Positions 1 through 9,464 are shown, counted from the stretch's first letter. The stretch: DNA of 39,490 bases from JAYRWN01 sp041917975 (GCA_041917975.1 JAYRWN010000224.1:1-39490), one strand, 5' to 3'. The notes: a model not told the origin generated them from the sequence alone. Numbers and translations: made by a program.

Positions 1-321
1 TAATTTTATTTAATTTTTATTGGTCCGAGAAATATTTAAAGTGATTCGTTGGACCAACCAGTTATGTTTACTCAGAGTATTCTTAATCAGGCTTAGATTC
101 GACGGGCTGTTTATTAATTTTTTATACATGCGGAATAATGATCAAGTGGCATGGCCTGTTTGGAATTATGGCTGTGTTTTGCACACTACGCCATTGAATT
201 TCCATCTCCAGCCTTGCTAAGGTCAATCCGTTTGGCCTGGTTTTTGAATTAGAGCCATGTTAAGTGCCTTATACCAATCCCGTCTAGATAATCAAATTAT
301 TAGTCATTAAGTAATCTAGTT
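1..321. other. Left-edge stretch without a convincing gene
   Basis: AT-rich sequence before the first gene. A 66-codon open frame at 20-220 has no signal peptide, no recognisable motif and a composition unlike the neighbouring genes, so I treat it as chance. I see no tRNA, repeat or strong terminator. The promoter of the following lipoprotein gene should lie here, but I found no clean TAnnTTTG box. Confidence 0.5.
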
Positions 322-1494
322 ATGGGTAGATATTATTATCTCCTGGGGATAAGTGTATTATTACTTTTTTTGGTGAGCTGTCAACGGGCCGAAATAAGTC
401 TGAGTGGTGTTTATGAACAAGAAATCATGGATTTGGGTTTTGACATGGACCAACCCAGTGCTCTCAAACATTATTTGCGACTGGATGATGGTAGCCGGAT
501 ACAAATGGTTTTTAACTTAGAAAATGAGTCTTTCCAACCTGGTGAACGACTGCAAGTTTTGGAACCAGGTTATCTGGCAGATCAAACGATAGAAGTAAAT
601 GCTAAAAGCGTTTTTCGTCGCGATAAATCTATAAATCAAGGCGATTCCGGTATAGAGCTTAAACAACGCACTGGAAGAAATATCCTGATCGTACTGGTCA
701 GTGATGTAGATTTTGCAAATCCCTACTCAGGGTCAGAAATAATGAATATGGTTCAGGGTGATCCATTACACGTTTCGGGGTTTTATCAGGAGATCAGTAA
801 TGGGCAGATTCAGTTTAATGCCCAATTTACTTCACTAAAAATCCAGGAACAACTGCAATGCAATACATACTGGTTGGAGCAAAATTTGGCTCCTCTGTTA
901 AAAGCGCAGGGCTTTAATACCAAAAATTTTCACCACCTGCTTTTTGTTACTTACGGGCAGTGCTCATATATTGGGTTAGCCCGGATCGGAGGAACCATAG
1001 CTCATGTGGATGAACCCAGTCCTTATGCCATTGCCCATGAATTGGGACATAACCTTGGTTTGGGTCATGCGTCCGGGTTTGTCGATGGTACGTGGAGGGA
1101 ATATGGAGAAAATTCGGCGGTTATGGGCAGTGGGTATCACCGGATGAATGCACCGCATTTGGTTCAGTTGGGCTGGACACCAACCGGTAGTGTTCAGACC
1201 ATAAAAACCAAAGGAAGATATGTGCTAAACAGTTTGTATCCGTTGCGTAAATCGTCTATCATGACCTACGATGCGGGTGGAAACCGTTATTATATTTCGC
1301 TGCGCTCGGCAGACGGAGAATTTGATCAGACTTTAGCCTCCAGCCTGGCTGCTAAAGTGCACGTTCACACCAATCTGTATTTCTCCAAGCTGGAGCGGGT
1401 GATGGATGTGGGAGAAAGTTTCGTATTTCCAAATGGATCAGCTATGCTGGTAGAGTTCATCGGGCCGGATCAAGCCAACCTTAAATTACAGTGA
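322..1494 (+). CDS. Lipoprotein zinc metalloprotease, peptidase M11 (gametolysin)-like
   Basis: Predicted lipid-anchored zinc endopeptidase outside the cytoplasm. The N-terminus is a lipoprotein signal: hydrophobic residues 7-18 and lipobox LVSC with Cys20 as the lipidation site. The metzincin zinc motif HELGHNLGLGH lies at residues 239-249 (three His ligands, Glu240 as general base). It is followed by a Met-turn, AVMGSGYH, with Met268, and then NAPHLVQLGW, the layout seen in M11 gametolysin-like proteases. The segment starting ILIVLVSDVDF (about residue 121) resembles the start of that catalytic domain, leaving about 100 residues upstream as a possible prodomain. The ATG at 322 is the start that provides the lipoprotein signal. 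The gene is alone on the plus strand and faces a convergent gene. Family assignment rests on motifs only; substrate unknown. Confidence 0.75.
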   Translation: MGRYYYLLGISVLLLFLVSCQRAEISLSGVYEQEIMDLGFDMDQPSALKHYLRLDDGSRIQMVFNLENESFQPGERLQVLEPGYLADQTIEVNAKSVFRRDKSINQGDSGIELKQRTGRNILIVLVSDVDFANPYSGSEIMNMVQGDPLHVSGFYQEISNGQIQFNAQFTSLKIQEQLQCNTYWLEQNLAPLLKAQGFNTKNFHHLLFVTYGQCSYIGLARIGGTIAHVDEPSPYAIAHELGHNLGLGHASGFVDGTWREYGENSAVMGSGYHRMNAPHLVQLGWTPTGSVQTIKTKGRYVLNSLYPLRKSSIMTYDAGGNRYYISLRSADGEFDQTLASSLAAKVHVHTNLYFSKLERVMDVGESFVFPNGSAMLVEFIGPDQANLKLQ

Positions 1495-1509
1495 GTTTGA
1501 AAAATTAAA

Positions 1510-1535
1510 AGGATGGACTGTTTCCAGCCCATCCT
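1510..1535 (-). terminator. Intrinsic terminator of the T9SS cargo gene
   Basis: AGGATGG (1510-1516) pairs with CCATCCT (1529-1535). An inner CTG/CAG pairing follows a single A/C mismatch, leaving a small loop. On the minus strand the hairpin is followed by TTTTAATTTTT, so it serves the gene ending at 1580. The plus side has only a weak T run, so termination of the convergent protease gene is possible but less clear. Confidence 0.7.
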
Positions 1536-1579
1536 GACCTGTTTTCGTCGATTTTGCAGGGGTTTTAATATACCTGAGT

Positions 1580-2536
1580 CTAATGACTCAGGACAAATTT
1601 CTTTACAAAGACATTTTTTTGGTCAATCAGTTGACATAAATAAGAACCGGCCGGCAAGTCAGACAAAGATTGCAGACTACCATCCTGAATGCGTTGGTCC
1701 AGCAGGATTTGACCATTTAAGTTATAGATACGCAGGGTAGCTTTACCTTCTACGGTCTTGGTAAACACCTGCAGACTTTTAGTTACGGCGTTAATAGTGA
1801 CCAAAGGTTCCCACGCGGGGGAATTAAAATCGACCTGGATAATTTGCGAATTGGTAGATTGGCCGTCCAGATCTTGTTGCACCAACCGGTAGTAGTTGTT
1901 ACCGTTGACCGGGCTTTTATCCACGAACTGGTAGTCAATCAAGGTGTTTGAGTTAATAGCTCCGTTCAGTTGACCGATCACCCGCCAGTTGGTGCCGTCG
2001 GTGGACTTTACGATTTTAAACATTTCGTTATTTACCTCCTGGGCGGTTTGCCATTCCAGTTTGACAAATTTTTGTTCCGCCTCGCCGGTAAAAGAAACTA
2101 AAGAGATTGGCAAAGAACCCTCATTGCCAGCGCATGAGGTTCCATTGCAATTTTGTCCAGTAAATCCTGACCATGATAAGGCTCCGTATTGACCACTTGA
2201 GGAAAAAGTTATGTTGCAAGGTGCGGTAAAAGATCCGCTTTTAGCAAAAGATTGATCTTTAGTGCCAAAAAAGCTATATTGGGTTTCTCCATAAATAGTC
2301 CCATTGCTTCCCACAAAATAATAATGTAAACATTTATTGCCCGCTGTTGGGTTAAGTACGGTAAAGGAATAATTATAAGTACAATTCCCACTTCCTGGAC
2401 AACCAGTACAAGTTGGACCAGAAACTGAATTTATTTCAACAATCGGGCAAGCTTGGCCTAGTAACCCATTGGTCGTGAAAAATAAAGCAATAAATAGGGG
2501 TAAGGAATTAAATACAAGCGTGTAGATTTTTTTCAT
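1580..2536 (-). CDS. Secreted protein with T9SS type A sorting domain
   Basis: Exported protein of 318 residues. The signal peptide spans about residues 1-28 and ends in the Bacteroidota-typical GLLGQA. The mature N-terminal part (about 30-140) is Cys- and Gly-rich with no family I recognise. From LPISLVSFTGEAE (about residue 143) it has the beta-rich linker that often precedes Por secretion tails, including FVDKSP and YYRLVQQDLDG. The C-terminal 75 residues (LRIYNLNGQI, then LPAGSYLCQL and a basic end) match a type A Por sorting domain. Such proteins cross the outer membrane through T9SS and are usually anchored to surface A-LPS or released. The function of the N-terminal part is unknown. 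The gene stands alone with its own terminator downstream. Confidence 0.8.
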   Translation of the reverse strand: MKKIYTLVFNSLPLFIALFFTTNGLLGQACPIVEINSVSGPTCTGCPGSGNCTYNYSFTVLNPTAGNKCLHYYFVGSNGTIYGETQYSFFGTKDQSFAKSGSFTAPCNITFSSSGQYGALSWSGFTGQNCNGTSCAGNEGSLPISLVSFTGEAEQKFVKLEWQTAQEVNNEMFKIVKSTDGTNWRVIGQLNGAINSNTLIDYQFVDKSPVNGNNYYRLVQQDLDGQSTNSQIIQVDFNSPAWEPLVTINAVTKSLQVFTKTVEGKATLRIYNLNGQILLDQRIQDGSLQSLSDLPAGSYLCQLIDQKNVFVKKFVLSH

Positions 2537-2971
2537 AAAAATAGATTGATTGGTTTAAGAATATTCGTTGACAACGTTTTGTCAACAACATAACTATTAG
2601 ATTGGTCGAATCGGTTGTTTTTAGTGGTAGTCTTAGGCTTGAGCCCATACAAGCATGCGGGGGGGACGAAATGATGGGCTATAAAAACTAAATAGAAAGA
2701 TAAAAGCCAGGTGCCTTTATGCTGGTTTGATAAGCATTTATTGGTATCATTGGTTTAAGAATTTGGGTATAAAAATTACTCTAAATTTACGCTTTCTGAC
2801 TATGGTGATTGAATAGAATAACTTTCTTCTAAATCAAATGTAACGAGAAAAAAAGGAGAAATACAATTTTTTTTTGGTTTTTTCTCCAGCCGTGAACTTA
2901 ATGACAGTTGGCTTTATTTTCAAATAACCTGAGTTAAATAGCGTCACTTTAAATAATAATTTGGTTTTTAG
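2537..2971. other. Intergenic region with no gene seen
   Basis: Upstream of the minus-strand T9SS cargo gene and downstream of the GH20-like gene. It contains a 14-base direct repeat, ATTGGTTTAAGAAT, at 2549-2562 and 2749-2762, a G run near 2660, and a loose inverted repeat GGAGAAA/TTTCTCC around 2854-2886 with a long loop. None of these is convincing as a gene or a strong terminator. Confidence 0.5.
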
Positions 2972-4072
2972 TTACTTAAGCATATCTAAAAGACCCATAA
3001 ACTTTTTTAGTGACCTGCTGTCGCCCAATTCATTCAGACCGGCTGTATAATAACTATCCATAAATGGTCCGGCCCCAGCCCAAACGGTTTGCATCACTCC
3101 CAGGTAGCGTGATTTCAAGGTCTCCGATGCGTTCTTGCGATAAATAAAGTGGTTTTTAAATTGTTCTTCCATCACCTCCGGCTGGTTCCATGGGCAGGCC
3201 ACCACCGCCAGTCCTTTCATAGCAAAAAGAACAGGAGTAGGGTATGCTTTTTTATAATGCCAGTCACAGATGACCACTTCTTTGGCAATGAGATCAATGG
3301 CCCGGGCGGTATTGTTCATGCTGGCTTCCCAGAGCCCTATACCCGTGGTTTTTCCATCCAGTAGTCGGTCTCCCCAGATCCATAAATTATACCCATTGGC
3401 AGCCAGATGATTATTGATTGCGTTCACCTCTTGGGCAAACAGGGTAGCGGGATCCAGGCCTGAACATCGGGAACAACTGTCCATGGCCAGGTAAAACACC
3501 TCGTCCATACCGGCATGAAAGGTGGTAGCATCGCAGGCTTCCATGAGTTCATCCACCAGGGCAAAAACCACTCCATGCACATCCGGATGATTGGGACAGT
3601 AACTTTTACAGTAAAGACCCTCCGCATTTGGCCAGGTGTATTTTCCAGGCATCGTAATATGCGGAGTTTCGTCAAACTGTGGAAAATGGGTCAGTAAACG
3701 ACCGGTTTTTTCCGCCCAACTTTGGTGCCCCAGAAGATTAATCATCGGGATGAGGTTGATCTCATAACTTTTACATAAATCAGCTATTTGTTTCACCTGA
3801 TCGCGGGTTAAAGGCAGCGAATCCCTAAGTTCCGGAAAGGATTCATAGGCATAATTATAACCGAACCGCAATACCAATGTGTTAATGTGTTTAGGGCCTA
3901 ATTCCTCATCAATAAAGCGTAAAAATCGTTCGACATCCGGGCTTTTTGGTGCAGAAATGCATAATCCACGCACCGGAATCAGGCTGTCTAACTGGCTTTG
4001 TGCCCAGCTCATTTGCACACTCGATACGAGAGCCAATAAACAGCAAATTAACCGGGAATATGTCGGGGTCAT
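2972..4072 (-). CDS. Exported glycoside hydrolase family 20-like protein
   Basis: Probable beta-N-acetylhexosaminidase-type enzyme acting on terminal GlcNAc/GalNAc in the periplasm or outside the cell. The signal peptide is about residues 1-25, ending MSWAQ. The rest (366 residues) looks like one TIM barrel: LVLRFGYNYAY (about 67-77), LIPMINLLGHQSW (108-119) and the acid motif HAGMDEVF at 186-193. Asp190-Glu191 fit the GH20 catalytic DE pair of substrate-assisted catalysis. Several Cys residues near 155-205 (YCKSYCP, CSRCSG) are unusual. The small N-terminal domain common in GH20 enzymes is absent. It begins 10 bases after the stop of the PIG-L gene on the same strand, so the two probably form an operon. 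Family level is fairly sure; substrate is inferred. Confidence 0.7.
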   Translation of the reverse strand: MTPTYSRLICCLLALVSSVQMSWAQSQLDSLIPVRGLCISAPKSPDVERFLRFIDEELGPKHINTLVLRFGYNYAYESFPELRDSLPLTRDQVKQIADLCKSYEINLIPMINLLGHQSWAEKTGRLLTHFPQFDETPHITMPGKYTWPNAEGLYCKSYCPNHPDVHGVVFALVDELMEACDATTFHAGMDEVFYLAMDSCSRCSGLDPATLFAQEVNAINNHLAANGYNLWIWGDRLLDGKTTGIGLWEASMNNTARAIDLIAKEVVICDWHYKKAYPTPVLFAMKGLAVVACPWNQPEVMEEQFKNHFIYRKNASETLKSRYLGVMQTVWAGAGPFMDSYYTAGLNELGDSRSLKKFMGLLDMLK

Positions 4073-4082
4073 AAAAAAAGTA

Positions 4083-6590
4083 TTAGGGTTTATCCATTTT
4101 TCCCAGAGAAATCATGTTGGCAAACAACCGGTAAGCCCCGGGCACGCCTGCCGGAAGTTGTCTAAAAAAGGCCAGGCCGGTATAAATAAAATGCCCTTTG
4201 CCATAGTCAGCAACCAATAAACTGCCTTCCAATGGTTTCTCGCCCTGATCATGACAGCTGAGGATAGGTGTGAACCGGCCATCCCATTGGTTGGCCACAT
4301 ACAAGGCTCTTTCCTGCACCCAACCATCAAAATCCTTTGGAGTAATTTTGTTCGGGTAATTTAATACTGGATGGTTCTGGGCTACTAAAGTCACCGGGGC
4401 ATTTTCTTCCGTGATCCTTTCGCGACCTATTTTAAAGTCGTAAGGACCAAATCGGGATACTTTTAGGTTACCGTTGGTATTATATTGGACAATCACATTA
4501 CCGCCTTGTTCGGTGTAACGAAAAAGATCAGGCATGACAAATTCCAGGCGATCTTGGGTGTTGTAAGCTCTGACCCCCAGAAGGATAGCATCATATTTGG
4601 AGAAATTACTTAGGTTCCATTCGGATTCCGATAAGATAGAGACCTGATAACCCATTTGAATAAGACTGGCCGGGATGTCATCACCAGCCCCGGGAATATA
4701 CCCAATGTGCTGACCGGTGCGGTGTAAATCTACATGAGACCAGGTTGCTTCAGCCCGGGGTGTAATGGTCTGCAAAGGGATATGGTCATAGTCGATCTCC
4801 AACCATTCACGATCAAATCGTCGGCCGTCAACGATGGCATAGGCGATAACATTACTTTGGACATAATCTTTGGGGGGTGTGACCTTAAAAGTAAAACTTT
4901 TTTCTTCGCCCTTCCTGGCCAGTTTAAATGGGTGTTCTGCAGGGATTAATCCCCAAGATGCCGGAACATCCAAACGCATCACGCCATGTAAATTATCATC
5001 TGTAGCTTTAACTTTTACATGTATATCCTTGTCCATACCGCCATAAAACACCGTGCCTTTTTCCGGAAGATTGAGGTAGACCGGGTCTACGATTTCAAAA
5101 GGTTGAAAGACTTCCCCCTTAACCGGGTCACGTTTTTTAAATACCACCGGTTGTTTAATGGTTAGTTTTTCATCCAATACCTCTACCTCCAGGTGAACAT
5201 GAAATTCGCGAGGTGTCTCGGGTAGCCCAATGAGTTGCTGATCAGGAACCTCAAAACGTCCCACCAATGGTTTAACATTCAGCCAATAGGCGTTCGTTAC
5301 CGTTAAACTTTCAGGAATGACCATTTTGCTTTTTAGGGTTTGACTCAGATTTGCCCCTAAATTAACGGCCCAATTTAAAGAAGCCTGGCTAGGATGTACT
5401 ACAGCATGGGATAATTTGACCGAAAGGTTACTCCGATTGACCAATTCAAGGTTAAGTTCTACTGAATCACCAGGAACCCCGTGTGCCGTGTTAGCATAAA
5501 CTTCTGTGTATAACCCCAGGCAAGCGAAGATGATTTGATCTATCAGGGCTAGTTTGCGTTCGCGCCAAAGACCAGGAGACAACTGGCTAATCAATTTGCG
5601 GACTTCAATAAGAGCAGATACAGACGATTCAGGTTTTTGGAACAGATAATTTTTTTCAATAGCGGAAATTTTTTGACCGATGACATCTCCTCCTTTTACT
5701 CTGCTCCAGGAGGTATTTATCCCATCCAACAAATCTTTACCAGACGGAGAATCCCCTTTCAGGAGTTCGAGATATTCCAACCGGTCGCCTCGAGTGCCCA
5801 GAACCCCAAATCCCTGGCATTTATGCTGGCTGCGACTTTCTGCGGATATTTCGGTGTTAGACTTGCCTTTAAGCGGATAATAAGTGCCAATATCTACCGT
5901 CCAAAGGTGTGATTTATCTATTTTAGCAAAGGCCTCTTCACTCCCGTACCACCACCAGGAGGTATTGAGGAATATTCGTTTGGGTTGCCACGGTTCTGTC
6001 CATTTAAAGTGTTCAGGATATTTTGAGCGGTCATTGGCCAGATCAAATGCATCGAGTGCCAGGAGAGCGGAAGCAACATGATGTCCATGATTACCCTGAG
6101 GACGGCGGTGATCAAAGCGGTTGATTATTACATCAGGTTGCAGTTGGCGCATAGCCCAGACCACATCAGACAATATGGCTTCTTTTCCCCAAATCTGCAT
6201 GGTTTCGTCAGCCGTTTTCGAATACCCAAAATCGTTGGCGCGGGTAAACATCTGGTGCCCTCCGTCAATACGCCGGGCCGCCATGAGTTCTTGTGTTCTC
6301 AATACGCCCAGAAGATCCCTGATTTCAGGACCGATTAAATTTTGTCCCCCGTCACCACGGGTCATGGATAAATAATACACATCTATTTTTCGTTCATTGG
6401 CCAAATAAGAAATCATCGCCGTATTCTCATCATCAGGGTGGGCGGCAACGTACACGACGGTACCCAGGACATTTAGTTTCTGAATCATTTCAAAGATGTC
6501 GGCCGAAGTATATGATTTTGGCGCTTGTGCGATCAGCTGGTAGTTAACCAGACTGAAAATAATAGAGACGATGAGAAGAGGTAATTTCAT
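4083..6590 (-). CDS. Exported PIG-L/LmbE family deacetylase, multidomain
   Basis: Large (835 residues) exported enzyme with a signal peptide ending QLIAQA near residue 22. The N-terminal PIG-L domain has AAHPDDEN with His51, Asp53 and Asp54, the zinc/base motif of N-acetylglucosaminyl deacetylases, and a later GNHGHH supplying the third metal ligand. The middle (about 360-620) reads as beta-sandwich sequence. The C-terminal part (about 650-830) contains GYQVSILSESEW, YDAILLGVRAYN and GGNVIVQYNTNG, resembling a class I glutamine-amidotransferase/ThuA-like fold. Family knowledge supports N-deacetylation of amino sugars or related amides. The downstream GH20-like gene 10 bases away fits joint processing of amino-sugar polymers, which is an inference. 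Confidence 0.82.
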   Translation of the reverse strand: MKLPLLIVSIIFSLVNYQLIAQAPKSYTSADIFEMIQKLNVLGTVVYVAAHPDDENTAMISYLANERKIDVYYLSMTRGDGGQNLIGPEIRDLLGVLRTQELMAARRIDGGHQMFTRANDFGYSKTADETMQIWGKEAILSDVVWAMRQLQPDVIINRFDHRRPQGNHGHHVASALLALDAFDLANDRSKYPEHFKWTEPWQPKRIFLNTSWWWYGSEEAFAKIDKSHLWTVDIGTYYPLKGKSNTEISAESRSQHKCQGFGVLGTRGDRLEYLELLKGDSPSGKDLLDGINTSWSRVKGGDVIGQKISAIEKNYLFQKPESSVSALIEVRKLISQLSPGLWRERKLALIDQIIFACLGLYTEVYANTAHGVPGDSVELNLELVNRSNLSVKLSHAVVHPSQASLNWAVNLGANLSQTLKSKMVIPESLTVTNAYWLNVKPLVGRFEVPDQQLIGLPETPREFHVHLEVEVLDEKLTIKQPVVFKKRDPVKGEVFQPFEIVDPVYLNLPEKGTVFYGGMDKDIHVKVKATDDNLHGVMRLDVPASWGLIPAEHPFKLARKGEEKSFTFKVTPPKDYVQSNVIAYAIVDGRRFDREWLEIDYDHIPLQTITPRAEATWSHVDLHRTGQHIGYIPGAGDDIPASLIQMGYQVSILSESEWNLSNFSKYDAILLGVRAYNTQDRLEFVMPDLFRYTEQGGNVIVQYNTNGNLKVSRFGPYDFKIGRERITEENAPVTLVAQNHPVLNYPNKITPKDFDGWVQERALYVANQWDGRFTPILSCHDQGEKPLEGSLLVADYGKGHFIYTGLAFFRQLPAGVPGAYRLFANMISLGKMDKP

Positions 6591-6693
6591 TGGTCGAAAG
6601 TACTAGGTTTTATTTACTGATTGCTAAGGTATTAACAGTATTCTTTCAAAGCAGTTTCCTAACCGTACATTTAAGTTTTTTAACATAAGTTTA

Positions 6694-6701
6694 TATTTTT
6701 G
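6694..6701 (+). promoter_or_regulatory. Bacteroidota -7 promoter box (TATTTTTG)
   Basis: TATTTTTG matches the TAnnTTTG -7 consensus of Bacteroidota and lies 28 bases before the esterase-fold start codon. A weak -33 candidate, TTTAAG, sits about 19 bases upstream. The motif match is exact; activity is inferred. Confidence 0.5.
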
Positions 6702-6729
6702 GAGCTAGGGTAGTTAATACGCGCATTGA

Positions 6730-8250
6730 ATGATCAAAATAATCCAAGGTTGCATCAGCATGGTGATGCTCGGCTTTACTTGGACTTTATGGGGCCAAGA
6801 GACCACGGTTAATGTGCAAATTGAACTATCGGTGGCCACAAAATTGTATGAAAGCTGGCAACCTCATGGCAGATTATTAATCTTCTTTACTAAGGAAGAA
6901 GGCATAGAACCGCGCACCTTAACGTGGCCTTCCAAAGGGAACCATATTTTGGCCATGAACATAGACGATTGGAAACCAACGGAATCTAAGTGGATCAACG
7001 CGGACCATAAAGTGCTCAGTACTAAATATCCACTTAATCGTTTTCCGTCCGGTGAATACTACCTGCAAGCGTTATGGGATCAGGATCAGCAGGAGTCGCG
7101 TATTGATGCGCCAGGCAATTTATACAGTGAGGTGAAGAAAGTGGTTATTAATCAGAACCAAACCATCCGTTTGGTGGTCGATCAGATAATTCCACCCCGA
7201 GGACTTATCGTCCATCCTTTGGTGAAAGAAATAACCTTTAAATCTACAGTTCTTTCAGACTGGTGGAAAAAAGACGTCTACTTAAAAGCTAGTTTGCTGC
7301 TTCCTGCATCTTACGCACGCGAACCAGAAAAAAAGTATCCGTTACGGGTGAATATTTCGGGGTACGGCGGTCGTTACACTCGGGTGAATTGGACCGTCCA
7401 GGATTCGGCGTTTATGGTTTGGTATAATGGGCCTGATGGACCAGATGTCATTACATTATACGTGGACGGAGAGGGACCTTTTGGCGATTGTTACCAATTG
7501 GACTCCGAGAATAGTGGTCCTTACGGCACCGCTTTAACTTCTGAATTAATCCCATATATCGAAAAAACATTCCGGGCAAGGGGCAACGCGAATTCCAGAT
7601 ATGTCGATGGTTGCTCGACAGGCGGGTGGGTGTCCTTAGCCTTGCAATTATTCTATCCGGATTATTTTAACGGAGCATTTTCTTACAGTCCGGATGCAGT
7701 TGATTTTGAAAACTGGCAATTAATCAATATTTATAAGGATAATAATGCTTTCATCAATGAGTATGGTATATCTCGGCCCATAGCTCGGGAGGTCAGTGGT
7801 GAGCCTATAATGACGATGCAGGAATTTATCCAATACGAAAATGTATTAGCACCAACAAACACTTACGTGACATCAGGAGGTCAATTTAGTGCATTTACTG
7901 CGCTATACAGCCCGAAGGGATCTGATGGGTTACCGATCCCTTTGTTTGATCCGCACACCGGCGTCATTGATCAAAACATTGCCAAATTATGGAAGTACGA
8001 CTTAAAAAGGCATATTCAAAACAACTGGTCAGATCTAGGGCCTAAACTTCAAGGTAAATTATGGATTTGGATGGGGGATATGGATAATTTTTATTTAAAT
8101 CCGGCCTTACGCACCTTGGAGACATTCCTAAAAAGTACCACTAACCCGGTTTCCGATGCAGTCATCCAATTTAGTCCCATGTGTGGTCATTGTGATCATT
8201 ACAGTGAAAAGGAGGTGCTGCAGATGATTCAACAAAGGGATTCTAAATAA
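6730..8250 (+). CDS. Exported alpha/beta-hydrolase, putative esterase family
   Basis: Exported serine hydrolase of 506 residues with a signal peptide ending TLWGQ near residue 23. Residues about 25-160 form a beta-rich N-terminal domain. The hydrolase domain starts near LLLPASYAR, with KYPLRVNISGYGG continuing the typical putative-esterase (Esterase D) N-terminal pattern. The nucleophile elbow is GCSTGG with Ser296, replacing the more usual G-x-S-x-G residues seen in feruloyl esterases. CGHCDHY near the C-terminus could supply the catalytic His. It lies divergently from the PIG-L gene and convergently to a lipoprotein gene 15 bases away. The substrate cannot be told from sequence; sugar-ester or peptide-like substrates are both possible. 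Confidence 0.65.
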   Translation: MIKIIQGCISMVMLGFTWTLWGQETTVNVQIELSVATKLYESWQPHGRLLIFFTKEEGIEPRTLTWPSKGNHILAMNIDDWKPTESKWINADHKVLSTKYPLNRFPSGEYYLQALWDQDQQESRIDAPGNLYSEVKKVVINQNQTIRLVVDQIIPPRGLIVHPLVKEITFKSTVLSDWWKKDVYLKASLLLPASYAREPEKKYPLRVNISGYGGRYTRVNWTVQDSAFMVWYNGPDGPDVITLYVDGEGPFGDCYQLDSENSGPYGTALTSELIPYIEKTFRARGNANSRYVDGCSTGGWVSLALQLFYPDYFNGAFSYSPDAVDFENWQLINIYKDNNAFINEYGISRPIAREVSGEPIMTMQEFIQYENVLAPTNTYVTSGGQFSAFTALYSPKGSDGLPIPLFDPHTGVIDQNIAKLWKYDLKRHIQNNWSDLGPKLQGKLWIWMGDMDNFYLNPALRTLETFLKSTTNPVSDAVIQFSPMCGHCDHYSEKEVLQMIQQRDSK

Positions 8251-8265
8251 ATTTTTAGTAGCCGG

Positions 8266-9321
8266 CTATTGGTATTGAATATAAATTGGTTTAGGATATA
8301 GTTCCAAAACTTCGGCAGGGGACATCACTCGTTTATTTGGCGATAACCGGGCATCGTTTTTATAAAACAATTTAAAACCGGTGAACTGGACCGGTTGCCG
8401 GGTGATATAACTACGATACGAACTTTCTTTTTTCGGACGATCTCCAAACCCATCCATGTGCATAACCACTTGTACTTCCTGAGTGGGTTTTATTTTCTGA
8501 CTATTGGTGATCATACCGTTGGTAAAACGATGGACAATCAGCATTTTGGGTGGAATATTTTCACGCTGGACCAGGTCTGAAAGGTAGCGGATAGCATAAT
8601 TAATATCTACTGCATCAAAAGTGCCTACGGCCACACATGGAACTTGTCCGTTTTTCATGCTATACTCCGCATCAATGCCCAGATGCACATTTGGAAGTTT
8701 TAAATAATTTTCCAATGCTGGAATTTCTTCCTCCAGAGTACTGTGCCCGACTTGTATGTCAATAAAAACCAATGCATCAATTTTCTCAGCTATGGCCAGG
8801 ACTTTATCGATCTGGTGGAAGGGCATGCGTAGACGGTATTTATTTCCTTTCCCAGGATCTGGCTGAGCGGTCACTGCTATATAATGTAAAGCGGGAATAG
8901 CAGGAGTGGAGGTATCGGCGGCATTCCACTCCTCGACTTCGGATTGGAGCTTAGCTACCATTTGTTCTTCAGGAAGTTCTCCCAATATGCCCATACCCTT
9001 CGAATATAAATTACCATAATAAGCGATGATGCGTTTAAAAGGAAGTATGGCTCCAGGAAGAGGATGGGGACCTATAATGGGCCAGATCATGGAGTCTTTG
9101 GTATTTAAAATTATAACCTGCCGGTCGTATGCCGGAGTATCCAGAACCTCTACATCCGAGGCAGATGATATCTCGATAACTGATGGGCTATCCACATTAG
9201 AAGTGAGGATGGCTTGCATGGGGAGAGTAGTTTTACCTTCTGATGCTACACAGCCTGTCAATTCCATGAGCAGAAGTATGGATAATCCTGCCACTGTACC
9301 GCCCACAACTCTGTAAGTCAT
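8266..9321 (-). CDS. Uncharacterised lipoprotein
   Basis: I do not recognise a named family. The chosen ATG (9321) gives a clean lipoprotein signal: MTYRVVGG, a hydrophobic core, and lipobox LTGC with the Cys at about residue 24. An upstream in-frame TTG at 9357 would add 12 residues ahead of the signal and is less likely. The mature part has alternating strands and helices suggestive of a barrel (IDALVFIDIQVGH, NVHLGIDAEYSM, KMLIVHRFTNGM, VQVVMHMDGFGD), so a metal-binding or hydrolase-like periplasmic protein is possible. It ends with KRVMSPAEVLELYPKP. No operon partner is evident: the next minus-strand gene upstream is 143 bases away. Confidence 0.6.
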   Translation of the reverse strand: MTYRVVGGTVAGLSILLLMELTGCVASEGKTTLPMQAILTSNVDSPSVIEISSASDVEVLDTPAYDRQVIILNTKDSMIWPIIGPHPLPGAILPFKRIIAYYGNLYSKGMGILGELPEEQMVAKLQSEVEEWNAADTSTPAIPALHYIAVTAQPDPGKGNKYRLRMPFHQIDKVLAIAEKIDALVFIDIQVGHSTLEEEIPALENYLKLPNVHLGIDAEYSMKNGQVPCVAVGTFDAVDINYAIRYLSDLVQRENIPPKMLIVHRFTNGMITNSQKIKPTQEVQVVMHMDGFGDRPKKESSYRSYITRQPVQFTGFKLFYKNDARLSPNKRVMSPAEVLELYPKPIYIQYQ

Positions 9322-9464
9322 AAAAATCCGTTTTTTAATGAAATAAAAAGCGGACAAAACTAGTAGAAATATTTAAAACCTAAATAAGTATTACACGGGA
9401 ATGTTATTTATACATAACTGATTGTAAGATATTAATGTAAGTAATTAGTGACGGGGTTAGTAAA

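Noticed and set aside
20..220. 66-codon open frame at the left edge
   Set aside because: No signal, motif or protein-like composition, and it is not followed by anything; likely chance.
2549..2762. 14-base direct repeat ATTGGTTTAAGAAT 200 bases apart
   Set aside because: Only two copies and no inserted element between them; not evidence of a mobile element.
8251..8270. Palindrome TAGCCGGCTA between convergent genes
   Set aside because: Too short and without a T tract to count as a terminator.
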